Positions 33,360-43,949 of a DNA stretch of 64,000 bases are shown here, piece by piece (positions within the stretch are counted from its first letter, which is position 1; each line of letters opens with the position of its first letter). This DNA comes from Hypomesus transpacificus (Eukaryota; Chordata; Actinopteri; Osmeriformes; Osmeridae). A program made the translations under genes and the position numbers. Location: assembly GCF_021917145.1 (NCBI RefSeq), contig NC_061074.1, positions 10,132,860-10,196,859 of the forward strand, given 5' to 3'. A model generated the notes under the pieces. It was given only the letters and a program-made list of their open reading frames with translations, was not told the origin of the DNA and did not search any database.

Positions 33360-33496
33360 CTTACTTGGTTTTAAGGGGTGTATACCCCTTAGTCTTAGCC
33401 CTACCCGTAGCTCAAAAAGAGTATTGGGACACCACTAGCTCTCACGGGAACCCGCTAAACTAAGGGGAAGGGGTAAGGGGGAGTATTGGGATTCGG
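33360..33496. mobile_element. Unclassified insertion between zinc-finger units
   Basis: Comparison with 14990-15290 shows extra sequence containing two AGTATTGGGA motifs (33420 and 33481) and CCCTAC/GGGGTAAGGGG blocks, looking like a degenerate non-autonomous transposon. Superfamily not determined. Confidence 0.3.
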
Positions 33497-34307
33497 CCTT
33501 CATCTTCCAGTTAGGTAGGAGAAAAGGGTGTAAACTGCTCTGTTATCAGGCTATCATCTGGTAAATAGGACAATAAACCCTATTGTTTCAGAACCATCCA
33601 GTCTCTTGACCCTTGACTTGCAGATGTAAATACAGAAAAGTGTGTAAGATCAGTTTGCATTGGACAACTGATCATCAAATTCAAATCAAATTGATTTGTA
33701 TAGACATTTTTACAAGCAATGTCACAGAGGGCTTGACATACAGCCATAGAACTGCCCCTCAACCAACCTAAACCCTCGAGGAAGACAAGGAACATAAAAA
33801 AAGATGAAACCTTGAGGAGCAGTTCAGAATCAGAATTGTGTTTAATCGCCAAGTAAGTGGTCACAAACCAGTCATTTACTTTGGTGGGCAGGTGCAAACA
33901 GTAAACATTTAAACACAATGAACAAAATAAAAATTTCGAAAATGTACAACAAAACATAACAAAATACTGGGAGAGCAATACATTGTAATATAACATACAA
34001 TCAGTGCTACCCTCCTCCAAAGATAGTTGGTGAAAAAGAGATGCAGAACACAGGCTGTTATGTCCCTCACCCTGTTTGCATGTGTGTTCTGTCTTGTGTG
34101 TTTGTCTACGGCTTTTCCCCTAGACAAGGTTGTAACACAGGCTTAATAGTCTTACATCAATATAAGATAGACAACAAAATGTTAGGAGGAGCAGTTTAAC
34201 AGCAGAGGATTTTAGATTGTTTAGTTGTAGGCCGGTAGTTCTTCCAGCTGTGGGTCGTACAGAAGTTCTCTCAAGTGGTGACTGCTGGGACAGCTTGGCC
34301 CCAGACA

Positions 34308-35165
34308 TCACTGCTTTGGAGGTTTTCTATTGTGGACACGTAGGTGACTTTTCAGATGGTCCTTTGTTTTACCTGAATAGTCACAGAGTTCACAGCTGTA
34401 GGGCTTCTCTCCAGTGTGGATCATGCAGTGATCTCTGAAATTGCCAGCCTGGTTAAAGGTTTTACCACAGAGGTCACAGCTGTAGGGCTTCTCGCCAGTG
34501 TGTATTCTGCTGTGAGTTTTCAAATTGGAACCCTGGCTAAAGGTTTGTCCACAGAGATCACAGCTGTAGGGCTTCTCTCCAGTGTGGATTCTGCTGTGAA
34601 CTGTCAAATTGCTAGCACTGCTAAAGGTTTTACCACAGAGGTCACAGCTGTAGGGCTTCTCTCCAGTGTGGATTCTGCAGTGAACTGTGAAACTGCCACC
34701 ACAGCTAAAGGTTTTACCACAGACGTAACAGCTGTAGGGCTTCCCTCCAGTGTGTTTCCTGCGATGATATGTGTAACTGCTAGCATGGCTAAAGGTTTTA
34801 CCACAGAGGTCACAGCTGTAGGGTTTCTCCCCAGTGTGGATTCTGCGATGAGCTGTCAATTCCCCAGTCTGTTTAAAGGTTTTATCACAGAGGTCACAGC
34901 TGTAGGGCTTCTCCCCAGTGTGAATTCTGCGGTGAATTGTGAAACTGCTACCACTGCTAAAGGTTTTACCACAGAGGTCACAGCTGTAGGGCTTCTCTCC
35001 AGTGTGAATCATGAGGTGACGTGTGAAATGGCCAGACTGGCGAAAGGTTTTACCACAGAAGTCACAGCTGTAGGGCTTCTCTCCAGTATGGATCATCATG
35101 TGCCTCTTGAAGTTACTGGATGAGGAAAAGCTCTTCCCGCATGTATCACAGTTATGTGTCTCCAT
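34308..35165 (-). CDS. C2H2 zinc-finger protein, 10 fingers
   Basis: A 285-codon paralogue, the shortest of the four. It starts [13 protein letters not shown] and has 10 C2H2 fingers, ending in the family's Phe-less finger ([17 protein letters not shown]). The fifth linker is HTGGKPYSC. There is no in-frame stop directly before the ATG; the frame stays open back to a TAG about 16 codons upstream, but no earlier ATG exists, so METHNC remains the start. Its upstream region has been split by two large transposon insertions (35604-37369 and 37814-40497), so its conserved 5' exons (about 40557-40800) now lie more than 5 kb away. Whether it is still transcribed from them is open. Confidence 0.85.
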   Translation of the reverse strand: METHNCDTCGKSFSSSSNFKRHMMIHTGEKPYSCDFCGKTFRQSGHFTRHLMIHTGEKPYSCDLCGKTFSSGSSFTIHRRIHTGEKPYSCDLCDKTFKQTGELTAHRRIHTGEKPYSCDLCGKTFSHASSYTYHRRKHTGGKPYSCYVCGKTFSCGGSFTVHCRIHTGEKPYSCDLCGKTFSSASNLTVHSRIHTGEKPYSCDLCGQTFSQGSNLKTHSRIHTGEKPYSCDLCGKTFNQAGNFRDHCMIHTGEKPYSCELCDYSGKTKDHLKSHLRVHNRKPPKQ

Positions 35166-36159
35166 AACTAAGCTCTCTCTTTGTTCTCTGTCTGGTCTCT
35201 CTGGATCATGTATCTAGTCTCTGGAAGCTCTTTTCTCTCTGGTTGATCCTCTGTCTGGTTTCTGCTGTTTCTGGTTGAGTCTCTCTGTAGTTGAGTCTCT
35301 CTGATTGAATCTCTCTCTGTAGTCTCTCTGGTTGAGGGTCTGTAGTCTCTGGTTGAGTCACTGTAGTCTCTCTGGAGCCTTAAGGTGTCTCTTCTGTCTC
35401 CGCTCATGATCAAGTATGATTGGCCAGTAGGGGATCTGGAAGGAACACTTCCAAGTTAAAAACAGGGTAGGCAAGTTTAGCAAAGCTAGCAATTTTAGTT
35501 TCTGTTTGACACTATTCAAACCGAAATATCCCATCTCCTCCGTTCAAAGCCACTCCCACAAAACTACAGTAAAGAGTTGAGTGGAGGGGCAGAGTGTGCA
35601 CAGTAGGGATGGGCGTGGTTAATTGAATACCCGGATATCCTAAAGTAAGTTAGTATTCAAATACTTTTTTCAAATACTTATGAGCCTAGTTTAATTTAAA
35701 AATATATTTTTTTGTGAAAACCCGTTGCGTTGTGTTGTGAATTCTAACAGTTGTGACGTTAGAAATTATGAAAATAATCAGGCAATAAAAAGGTAGGCTA
35801 CTACGTTCTGCTGCGAGCCTCCTTTCATTTCATTTGGCGCTACAAGAAGTTCAGTGTCCTGGCTAAGCAGTAGGCATACCTGCAACCTCAGTTCCTGCGG
35901 AGATTCTTTTCTAAGCCGGCCTGCTCGTAAATCGACTCCGTACTCGCCTCTCCCCTGAGCATGTTTATATGCTCATTTTCGTGAATAAAAATGCGTATGG
36001 CTAATGCAGTTGTGGCTTATTATAATTTTTTACCAGTAGCCATGTAGAGCTAGCGTAATCGGCTATGTATGTTTGCATTGTGTGGTGGCGCACCATATCC
36101 TCCGCATCACAACAAAGCACTGGCACTGAAGTATATCCCGAACGTCGTCAAGGAAAATT

Positions 36160-36400
36160 GTGAATTATTGCGGTGTTACAGGTTGTACAAATAGGACAGA
36201 TCGTGAAAAACATTTGGTATATTATCGACCTCCAAAAGTTATTAAAAACCAGGGAAAGGAATGCCAGAGATTGTCAGAGGAAAGGAGGCACTTGTGGTTG
36301 GCAAAGCTCAACCAAGATCTACAAGGGAAAAATCTGGACAACATACGGATTTGTTGCACATTTCTTGTCAGGTATTGTGAAATGTTTATTTCAGTGGCTC
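36160..36400 (+). pseudogene. Broken THAP-domain fragment
   Basis: The frame from ATG 36160 reads MNYCGVTGCTNRTDREKHLV, with the C-X4-C-x-NR pattern of THAP zinc-binding DNA-binding domains, then YYRPP and a conserved Trp region (LWLAKLNQ). The terminal C-X2-H part is split between two frames: the first gives IRIC, the next gives AHFLSG, so two bases appear to be missing near 36355-36362. It is likely derived from a transposase-related or captured host gene. Confidence 0.6.
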
Positions 36401-36521
36401 AAAACAAATTTTCTATTGTAATGATAATATTTGTAATAGTCAATAGTAAAAACTATTACTGCTTTTATTGTTTTTACTGTGCGCTTATTTGACTGTAAAG
36501 CTGACATTGACATAATATAAT

Positions 36522-36878
36522 TCATATCAAACTACTGCATGTGTATGGGTTCGGCGAGAAAACCAGGTAGTAAACAATGTCTGGATATCCAACTGAAGGC
36601 AGAATCACCGGGTCGTCACGGATCCAAGTAGAGGGAGCTAACTTGTAGGGATCTGCACCGCCGATAAATCCTAATTTCTCAAAATATCGACCCTTTTCTT
36701 GTGGTCCAAGTCCTTCCCTATATGCCTTTGGATCTTGGACTTGTTTTGATGACAATTTTGGTCGTTTAGACATGGCTACAGTTGTACCAAAGAGTATAGA
36801 ATATACGTTATTTGGTTGTACTCCGTTCAGTTGTTCACACCGAGTGCCTCCAATATGGCCGCGCATCCGGGTTACCAC
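36522..36878 (-). pseudogene. Transposon-carried protein fragment
   Basis: An open frame of 118 codons contains YFEKLGFIGGADPYKLAPS and LPSVGYPDIVYYLVF. This resembles uncharacterised, often repeat-associated fish proteins that combine THAP-type and nuclease-type domains, but I cannot name the family with confidence. It runs off without a normal C-terminus. It is convergent with the THAP fragment in the same element. Confidence 0.35.
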
Positions 36879-38315
36879 CCAGAACGTGGCGTCGGTGAAA
36901 ACCCTCTAGGATTCAGGTTCCAAGTTAATATGCAATAGGCTATTTTTCCATGCGTCTTTCGTTTTTATCGAGGATAGCCCACCCAATGTTTTAATTTCGT
37001 CCAATGTATTTTTTTAAAAACTTTTTATTTCACATAATAATAAGCGTAATTATAAAAGGCTAAGCGTTATTCCGCAATTTAAGAGCCTATGTCTAAAAAC
37101 GCAGCGTTTTTTCAAGTTCATTGTCTTTTCATCATGTTAATAAATTGATCTTTCATTTGTTTTCTTTATTTGACCCTTATGTAATATAATAGTTTAACAG
37201 TCACAACTATTGCCAGAATGTGTGGTGGCTCATGTGTTTACATTTGCTTTGCGTCATGTCAGGCTAATTATATAACAGAACCGCATTAAGAAAAATAGAT
37301 TATCCGGATATTCAAAAATAATTTCGGATACAATTCGAATAGTGAAATCAGTTCAAATCCCCATCCCTAGTGCACAGACAGGTAGAGAGACAGGTATCCG
37401 TCCAATCACTAGTCAGTGTACCCCTTGATGATTGGTCGTGCTTATTACAGTATTACGACGCCCACAGATGTCGGAATGGTTTCATATTACGGTCAAACCT
37501 TTAGATATATTGGTTGCTATCAAGACATGGTTAGTTTCGTCAAATATGACAAAAACTGCTTCTCAACAACATGGCCTACCCTGCCTTTAATTACTACACA
37601 ATAAGCATAAGCCTACATATAAATTAACAATAAAATTACTTTGAATAGGAATTACAAAATTTTTAATCCAATAATATTAATATATCTATTGCATGTGTCT
37701 CATTTTCTACATAAAAGCGGATAGTTACAAGATAGAGAAGAAATCACGGAATGTTTATGAGCACTCAATTTATAATAGCTCCACTGCAGCAATAAAGAAC
37801 ACAGTACACTATCAGAGAATATCTAATAAAGAGAGAACTCCCGCTCTCGGGAAACTTCCGGGTTCTGAACTGGTTGCAGTTCCACTCAAGTTCCATATGA
37901 GGGCGCTAACGGGCGAGTGCAGAATGAATGGAGGTCTATGGACCTGTACCCCTCAAAATCCACTTTTCTCAGGATATAATTTTTTGTCTAGTAATTTGAA
38001 TTCTGAAATCGAAAGGGAAGGCAAAACAAATACACACCACTGGGTGTTAGAAGTCGCCTTTCTGCTCTAAAAAGCCTTTGAAAATGGCATTGACGTCACA
38101 CACATCGTTCGTCCAGAGCTACTGCTTGACGACAAGCTCTGGTTACTTCCACTTTACTCTCGAGGCATCGACAACACAGCTGACAGGTTAGGCTCTCCCT
38201 GTCAATACACATGCTAGAAAGAGTTTTGGCTTGCTAATGTTGTTGCTAATGTTGCTAATGCTCTGACATTCTGGTTCTGCTGCGGATGCCATCAAGCGGG
38301 ATCTCTAGTCGTAGT

Positions 38316-40154
38316 CAGAGCCATAGAAAAAGAGAGTTGCGACACGCTTTGATCTCGCCGACACGTGATCACGTGGTTCATGTAGCTCGCTGTAGTTCCA
38401 AAAAGCCCCACTGCTGTCAACTTTTTTGAATGGTTTTCAATTGAGCTGGCCAACGGAAGTCGCTTTTTTAGGCAAATGACAAATGAAACAGGCTCGGTTG
38501 AAGAAATCTGATATTCTGGCTATCTTCAGCTGACTCGTATCTACATAAGGCAGTCCTCCCTGACGTTTTTGGTGTAAAATAGAGTGAACTACAACATTGT
38601 GAACACTCACTGCCAGTGAAACGCAGGAAAAAAGCTAGAGCTTTTTTGTCACGTGGTTCCGGTAGCTCGCTGTGGTAAAAAAAAACAACAACACTGCTGT
38701 CAACGTGTGTGAATGGTTTTCGGCGGGACAGACAGCAGCACCATCTCGATTCACGGATATTTTCGGTATATTAACACAATGTCAATTGGTTACTGGTGTG
38801 TTGTATCATGTATGTATGCTACTTTATTAACATGTATGTATAACATTAACTTAAAATACATAACGCAATATTGTGAAGCAGAGCTAGAAATGGCTATGCT
38901 AGCAGTAGCCTATATTGTTCCACTTAACGTTTAACCTTCGACTGTTTTTTTTCTTCTTCATCAGCCCACTTACAATTTACCACATTAACAACACTTATGT
39001 TTGTAGTACTTGATGCAAGTTGAATCTAACCATGATCACCAGCAACTGTTCATTAGAAAAAAATAGAACAGAATTTACAAGGCAACCAACTGCAATTCAA
39101 TAAAACATTTTATTGTACAATATGTCCAGTGTTCTTCCACTCCTTTTGTTTGTAGTGAGCAGGTGATCTAAATGTCTGCTTTTCACAACCCCTAGACCGC
39201 AGCAGTAGTAGATGCATCTAGTTGAGCTAACTAGCTAGCTATTGAGTGGACCTGAAATTCCTGCCGAGCGTTGCTAGACAATATGGGACCCAAGGCTTTA
39301 ATCTGCAATTCATTGTTGCTAGCTTAATCAGATGTACTATAGGCTAATAAGAGCAGATTCTGTATGCCAAAGAACACCAATAACTAGAACTAATTTGACA
39401 GACTATAAACCAACGATCTTCTGGTTATGATACACGCGCTCTCTAGCTAGCTACAGTAAAAGTGTTGCTTAGCTCTAGATACTAGACCCATAGTCTAGCG
39501 CAAACTGCATTTAGAATCTAACAAGCTATAATCTTACGATACATTTTCTCTACAGCTGGCTATATGAAATACTACTAATAACAATTGATATGTGGTGGTG
39601 GAAATATGAAAAAATGCAGGATTTTCATCAATTTACCAGCTCACTTGCTTCGGACCCCATAATCTGCCATTCATTGTTGCTAGCTCTATAGGCAAGTAAG
39701 AGAAGACAAACTTTGTACGCCAACGAACACCAATAACTAGAACTAATTTGACAGACTATAAACCAACGGACTTCTGGTTCTGATACAAATGCTCTTTAGT
39801 TAACTACAGTAAAAGTGTTGCTTAGTTGTACGTAAGATACTAGACTTACAGTCTAACTCTAACTGCATTTAGAATCTAACAAGCTATTATCTTACGAAAA
39901 TGTTTATCTTAAGTTGGCCATATGAAATACTACTCATAACAAATGATATGTGGTGGTTGAAATATGAAAAAATTCATGATTTTCATCAATTTACCAGCTA
40001 ACTTACTTCGGAGACACTGAAAATGAATGGGGTTCAACGGTGGAAAATACAATGTTTGGAACTATAGGTCGCGTGGGACACGCTTTACTTCCGCATTCCT
40101 CGATGACAATGGGAGTCTATGGAAGTGTCGCAACTCTCTTTTTCTATGGCTCTG
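38316..40154. mobile_element. Nested hAT-type transposon, 30-bp perfect TIRs
   Basis: Its first 30 bases (CAGAGCCATAGAAAAAGAGA...) are the exact inverse of its last 30. Perfect GTCGTAGT duplications flank it (38308-38315 and 40155-40162). It is 1,839 bp with no ORF above 75 codons, so non-autonomous. A pair of related segments lies near 38368 and 38650 (CACGTGGTTC...GTAGCTCGCTG) and a 0.36-kb tandem duplication at 39300-40017. Insertion inside another hAT element dates it as the younger of the two. Confidence 0.9.
39300..40017. repeat. 0.36-kb tandem duplication inside the nested element
   Basis: 39300-39655 and 39660-40017 share long blocks such as ACACCAATAACTAGAACTAA and AACTGCATTTAGAATCTAAC in the same order, with scattered substitutions and small indels. 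Confidence 0.8.
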
Positions 40155-40505
40155 GTCGTAGTCAGTCCTTCACTAACCAATCAACATTCGTTAGCAGAAT
40201 GCTAGCGTGTTATGGGCAACAACGACTTACCCTGTAAGAAATCGAAAGGACATAAGTACTCGTTCATTCAACTTTTGACCTGTAATCCATGTTGAACTTG
40301 CAAAAACAATAATCAAATCTGAGATTTATCAACAACAATCAGGCGAAAGAGGCAAATTTAGCCGTTTAGCTCCATAGACTCCCATTCAACATGCACTCGA
40401 CCGCGATCACTCCCAGTGGAACTCTGTGGAACTGCAACAAAATTCGGTACAATGTGGATTAATAGGGAGTGGGCAGGCTCTCCTTAAACAGGCTCTGACA
40501 CTATC

Positions 40506-41290
40506 TTTATGCTGCCCACGACGGCGGTCACTAATGTTCACAAAACATGAGTAGGCCTACGTACCTTGAGACTCACAAGACTCTGCGTCTAAATAACTTA
40601 ACATAATATTATATACCCTTTTTACAACGTACGATAATAACATACACCCAAGACAAACACTGAATCTAGCAATATAAGTAAAGCTAGCTCTAGCTAGCTA
40701 GCTAACACCGAAATGAGTTTAAAACCAAGCACAAAGTCGTAAATCCTGGATACAACGTCAAAAGCAACGCATATAATGCTAGCACTTACCTTCATAGCTA
40801 GTTGTTAAAACTGCAACAGAGCTTTGATCTTTAAATACATTAGGTCTCACAATAAAGTTTGAAACGTAGGGAAACTTCACTTCACGTATAACAAACTACA
40901 TTGATTTAGAGCCCACGTAACCGTGGATACAAACCAATGACTGTAAAAAGTCAATGATACAAACACGAGATGCAGTTGCACATTTGAAACACCTGGTGGC
41001 ACAAGCACGGTAAATACGCTACAATGTTAGGCATGCATCATCATATTTTCAGTAATTTTCGTATTAAATCGTACACTTGAACTGTTTAGACCATACTGAA
41101 AGGCTTTTCTAATTATATGATTGTATGTGTGATTATTTAAAGAAAATTCTCCTTTATCAAGAAGATTTCAAACAGCAATTGTTACAATGATCTTCTCCGT
41201 CCGTACAACTTCATTTTCAACGACTTTTATTACAAGATAGAGGAAAACTTACAGCATATGAAACATAATTTTGTCCACAATCAAATTTGC
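40506..41290 (-). promoter_or_regulatory. Displaced 5' exons and upstream region of zinc-finger gene 3
   Basis: This continues the unit interrupted at 37813. It has a small exon with donor gtacgt and acceptor ttatttag (about 40563-40590), then an exon ending AGCTATGAAG|gtaagt (about 40793), then the shared upstream sequence CACGTAACCGTGGATACAAACC (40916). The match to 17940-18720 is close throughout. Confidence 0.5.
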
Positions 41291-41394
41291 CAAACAAACA
41301 ATAGATATTTAGCTTAAAAGGTTTTGCAGAAATCTGAAAAAATACAAGGCTTTATAGTAGCTCACTGATCGTATAATTTTGTCCGAAACTCACG

Positions 41395-41680
41395 TTACTC
41401 ATTCAAACAAATGCTTCGAAACTAAAAAGTTCAGACTTTTAATTGATCAAATGGACAATATATTCATGCAACAAACCTACCGTAGCCTACTCCATCCAAA
41501 CCCGGCAGAGTGCGGAAGATTATGGCCGGTGCGGATTGCATTCCTTTTAAACAAATTACCTAAACATTTTATGTAAAAAAAAACTCATATTGTGATACAT
41601 ACTAGCCTACCATTACCGCCCGTGCTACAAAATTGTACCGTGATGACGTACATTTCAGGACATACAGATCCTAGCACATT
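41395..41680. repeat. Repeat accompanying zinc-finger units, copy 4
   Basis: Matches the second half of 14690-15260 (for example GTAGCCTACTCCATC then GATTATGGCCGGTGC). It is cut off on the right by the LINE insertion. Confidence 0.6.
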
Positions 41681-41689
41681 CTGCGCCCA

Positions 41690-43440
41690 GGGCGAGTTTC
41701 TCACTTGCCCCCCCTCACAGCTCTCATATTTACAATAATTACAGACGATACAATACAATACAAACAGACAATACAATAAGGTTATGTGGTGTAGATCAGG
41801 TCATGCAAATCAGTGTGGAGTCATGTATAGTTTTATGACAGCTGGGACAAATGACCTCGAATTGCCCACTACAGAGGTTGCTGGACTGTCCAGCCAGGAC
41901 ATGGTGGAGGGGATGATTGACATTGCCCATGATGGCCAAGAGCTTGCCCCGCATCCGTATCTCCACCACAGTCCCCAGTGAGTCCAGGCTCTGCCCCACC
42001 ACTGAGCCTGCCTTCCTGACCAGCTTGCCCAGCCGCCCAGTGTCCCTCTTGGACATATTGCCTCCCCTACATAGAAGAGCACGCTCGCCATTACTAACTG
42101 ATAAAACATGAGCAGCATCTCCTTGCAGACCTCAAAGGACCTGAGTTTCCTCAGGGAGAACAACCTGCTTTGTCCCTTTTTGTGTAGTGCACCTGCGTTA
42201 GCCGACCAGTTCAGCATGTCGTCCAGAGGCACCCCCAGGAACTTGTAGGTCTGCACCCCCGCGATGTCCTTGCCCTGGATGTAGGCTGCAGATGTGGCTT
42301 AGTCCTACGGTAGTCAATGACCAACTCCTTGGTCTTGCTGGTGTTAAAAAGAAGACCGTTCCTCTCGCTCCAGTCGCCGAAGGCTCTCGTCAGGTCCCTG
42401 TACTCTCCCCCCTCCTGCTCCTTCCTCACACACGCCACTATAGCCGTGTCGAATGAATGAGTCCTGTCAAGTCCAGAAATAGTCGTAGGTGAAGTCTGAC
42501 GTGTAGAGGGTGAACAGGAACGGAGCCAGCACAGTCCCCTGCGGAGCCCCAGTGCTGCTCAAAACAATGTCAGAGGCACAACTCCCCAGTCTGACAAACT
42601 GCGGACGTCCTGTCAGGTCATCCGTAATCCAGGATGTGAAGAAGGGATCCTTCCCCATCCTTTCGAGCTTCTCTCTGAGTAAGAGAGGCTGGATGGTGTT
42701 GAAGGCCCTCGAAAAATCGAAGAACATAATCCTCACCTGACTTCCCGGCTCGTACAGGTAGGAGTAGGCCCGGTGGAGCAGGGAAAGGACAGCGTCATCC
42801 ACCCCTAAACTCTCCCAGTACCCAAACTGCAGGGGGTCAAGTGCATGTTCGGTCAGAGGTCTCAGGTGGCGCAGAAACAGCCGCTCCAGTGTTTTCATGA
42901 TGTGTGATGTGAGGGCCACCGGTCTGTAGTCGTTGAGCACGGCCTGGCGCCCAGTCTTGGGTACCGGCACGAGACAGTATGTTTTCCACAGAACTGGGAC
43001 CCTCCCTGACTGTAGGCTCAGGTTGAAGAGCTCTTGAAGGAGCTCATCCAGTTGGTCGGCACAGACTTTCAGCACCCTTGGGCACACTTCATCCGGTCCG
43101 GCCACCTTTCCCGCGTTCAGTTTTTTCAGCTCCAGCTTTACCTTGTCAGCTGTGAGGCACAGGGGAGGCTTGGTGGGGGAGGGGGCTCAGCCATGAAGTT
43201 AGGGCTGTAGCTGTGGAGGGAGCTGGTGAAGGGGGACAGGCTGCTGCTGGAGGAGAGACGGACTGCTCTTCTGCTTGTAGCCCGTGATGGTCTTCATTCC
43301 CCCCCACACCTCTCTGGTGTTGTTGAGCTGCAGCTTCCTTTCCACCTTCTTTATATATTCCTCCTTGGCCTGCTTCAGGCTCCTCTTCAGCTCCCGTTGT
43401 ACGAGCCTGCGCTTCCCCTGTCACCCTCTCTGTAGGCTGC
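41690..43440 (-). mobile_element. Decayed non-LTR retrotransposon (L2/CR1/Rex1-like)
   Basis: The 3' part of a LINE on the minus strand, with reverse-transcriptase sequence from about 43105 to 41800 and a short AATAC-type repeat at its 3' end (41740-41780). It separates the zinc-finger gene 4 unit from its distal repeat; the unit resumes at about 43445. Borders are estimated from the loss of homology with the other units. Confidence 0.75.
41796..43105 (-). pseudogene. Reverse transcriptase remnant, frameshifted
   Basis: Three successive frames cover the domain. 43105-42467 has LNDYRPVALTSHIMKTLERL, FDFSRAFNTIQP and STGAPQGTVLAPFLFTLYTSDF. 42438-42211 has FNTSKTKELVIDYRR. 42256-41810 has YKFLGVPLDD and a FYQLVMASVLFY stretch. 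The catalytic FADD-type box should lie between the first two frames; the region reads SFDTAIV, with one Asp missing and a frameshift beside it. The enzyme is therefore inactive. Confidence 0.8.
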
Positions 43441-43949
43441 CTTTTTCTGCATTGGACGAGTCACAAGTGATCATCAAATTCAAATCTAATTTATTTGAAC
43501 AGCCCTTTTTACAAGCAATGTCACAGAGGGGCTTCACGTACGCCCATAGAACTACCCCTCAACCAACCTAAACCTTCAAGGAAGACAAAGACAATTTTAG
43601 AAAAGAGTAGAAGAAACCTTGGGAGGAGCAGTTTAGTGCTCCCCTCCTCCAAAGACAGTTGGTAAAAGAGAACACAGGCTGTAACGTCCCTCGCTCTGTT
43701 TGCATGTGTGTTCCGTCTTGTGTGTTTGTCTAGTGTTACAGGCTTTCCCCCTAGACAAGGTTTGTAACACAGGCTAAACAGTCTTACGTCAATAAAAGTT
43801 AGACAACAAAATGGAAGAAACCATAGGAGGAGCAGTCTAACAGCAGAGGATTTTAGATTTTTATGTTGTAGGCCGGTAGTTCTTCCAGCTGTGGGTCATA
43901 CAGAAGTTTTTTTCAGGTGGCGACTGCTGGGACAGCTTGGTCCCACACA

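Larger units (their letters stand above)
35604..37369. mobile_element. hAT-type element carrying gene fragments, 8-bp TSD
   Basis: Inverted ends TAGGGATGGG and CCCATCCCTA are flanked by identical GTGCACAG copies (35596-35603 and 37370-37377). Comparison with the other zinc-finger units shows that 35460-37580 is extra DNA, so this element sits inside a somewhat larger insertion. Inside it are two convergent protein-coding remnants: a THAP-like domain (36160, +) and an unrelated fragment (36878 down to 36522, -). No hAT transposase is visible. Confidence 0.8.
37814..40497. mobile_element. Outer hAT-type transposon (host of a nested element)
   Basis: The ends read CAGAG (counting the base at 37813) and CTCTG and are flanked by ACACTATC on both sides (37806-37813 and 40498-40505). 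The empty site is visible in paralogous units near 32740 and 45783. Without the nested element it is about 0.84 kb and has no transposase. It interrupts the upstream region of zinc-finger gene 3. Confidence 0.8.

Noticed and set aside
39600..41300. CRISPR-like or regulatory direct repeats
   Set aside because: The repeats are a tandem duplication within a hAT element and duplicated zinc-finger unit sequence; no regular spacer structure.
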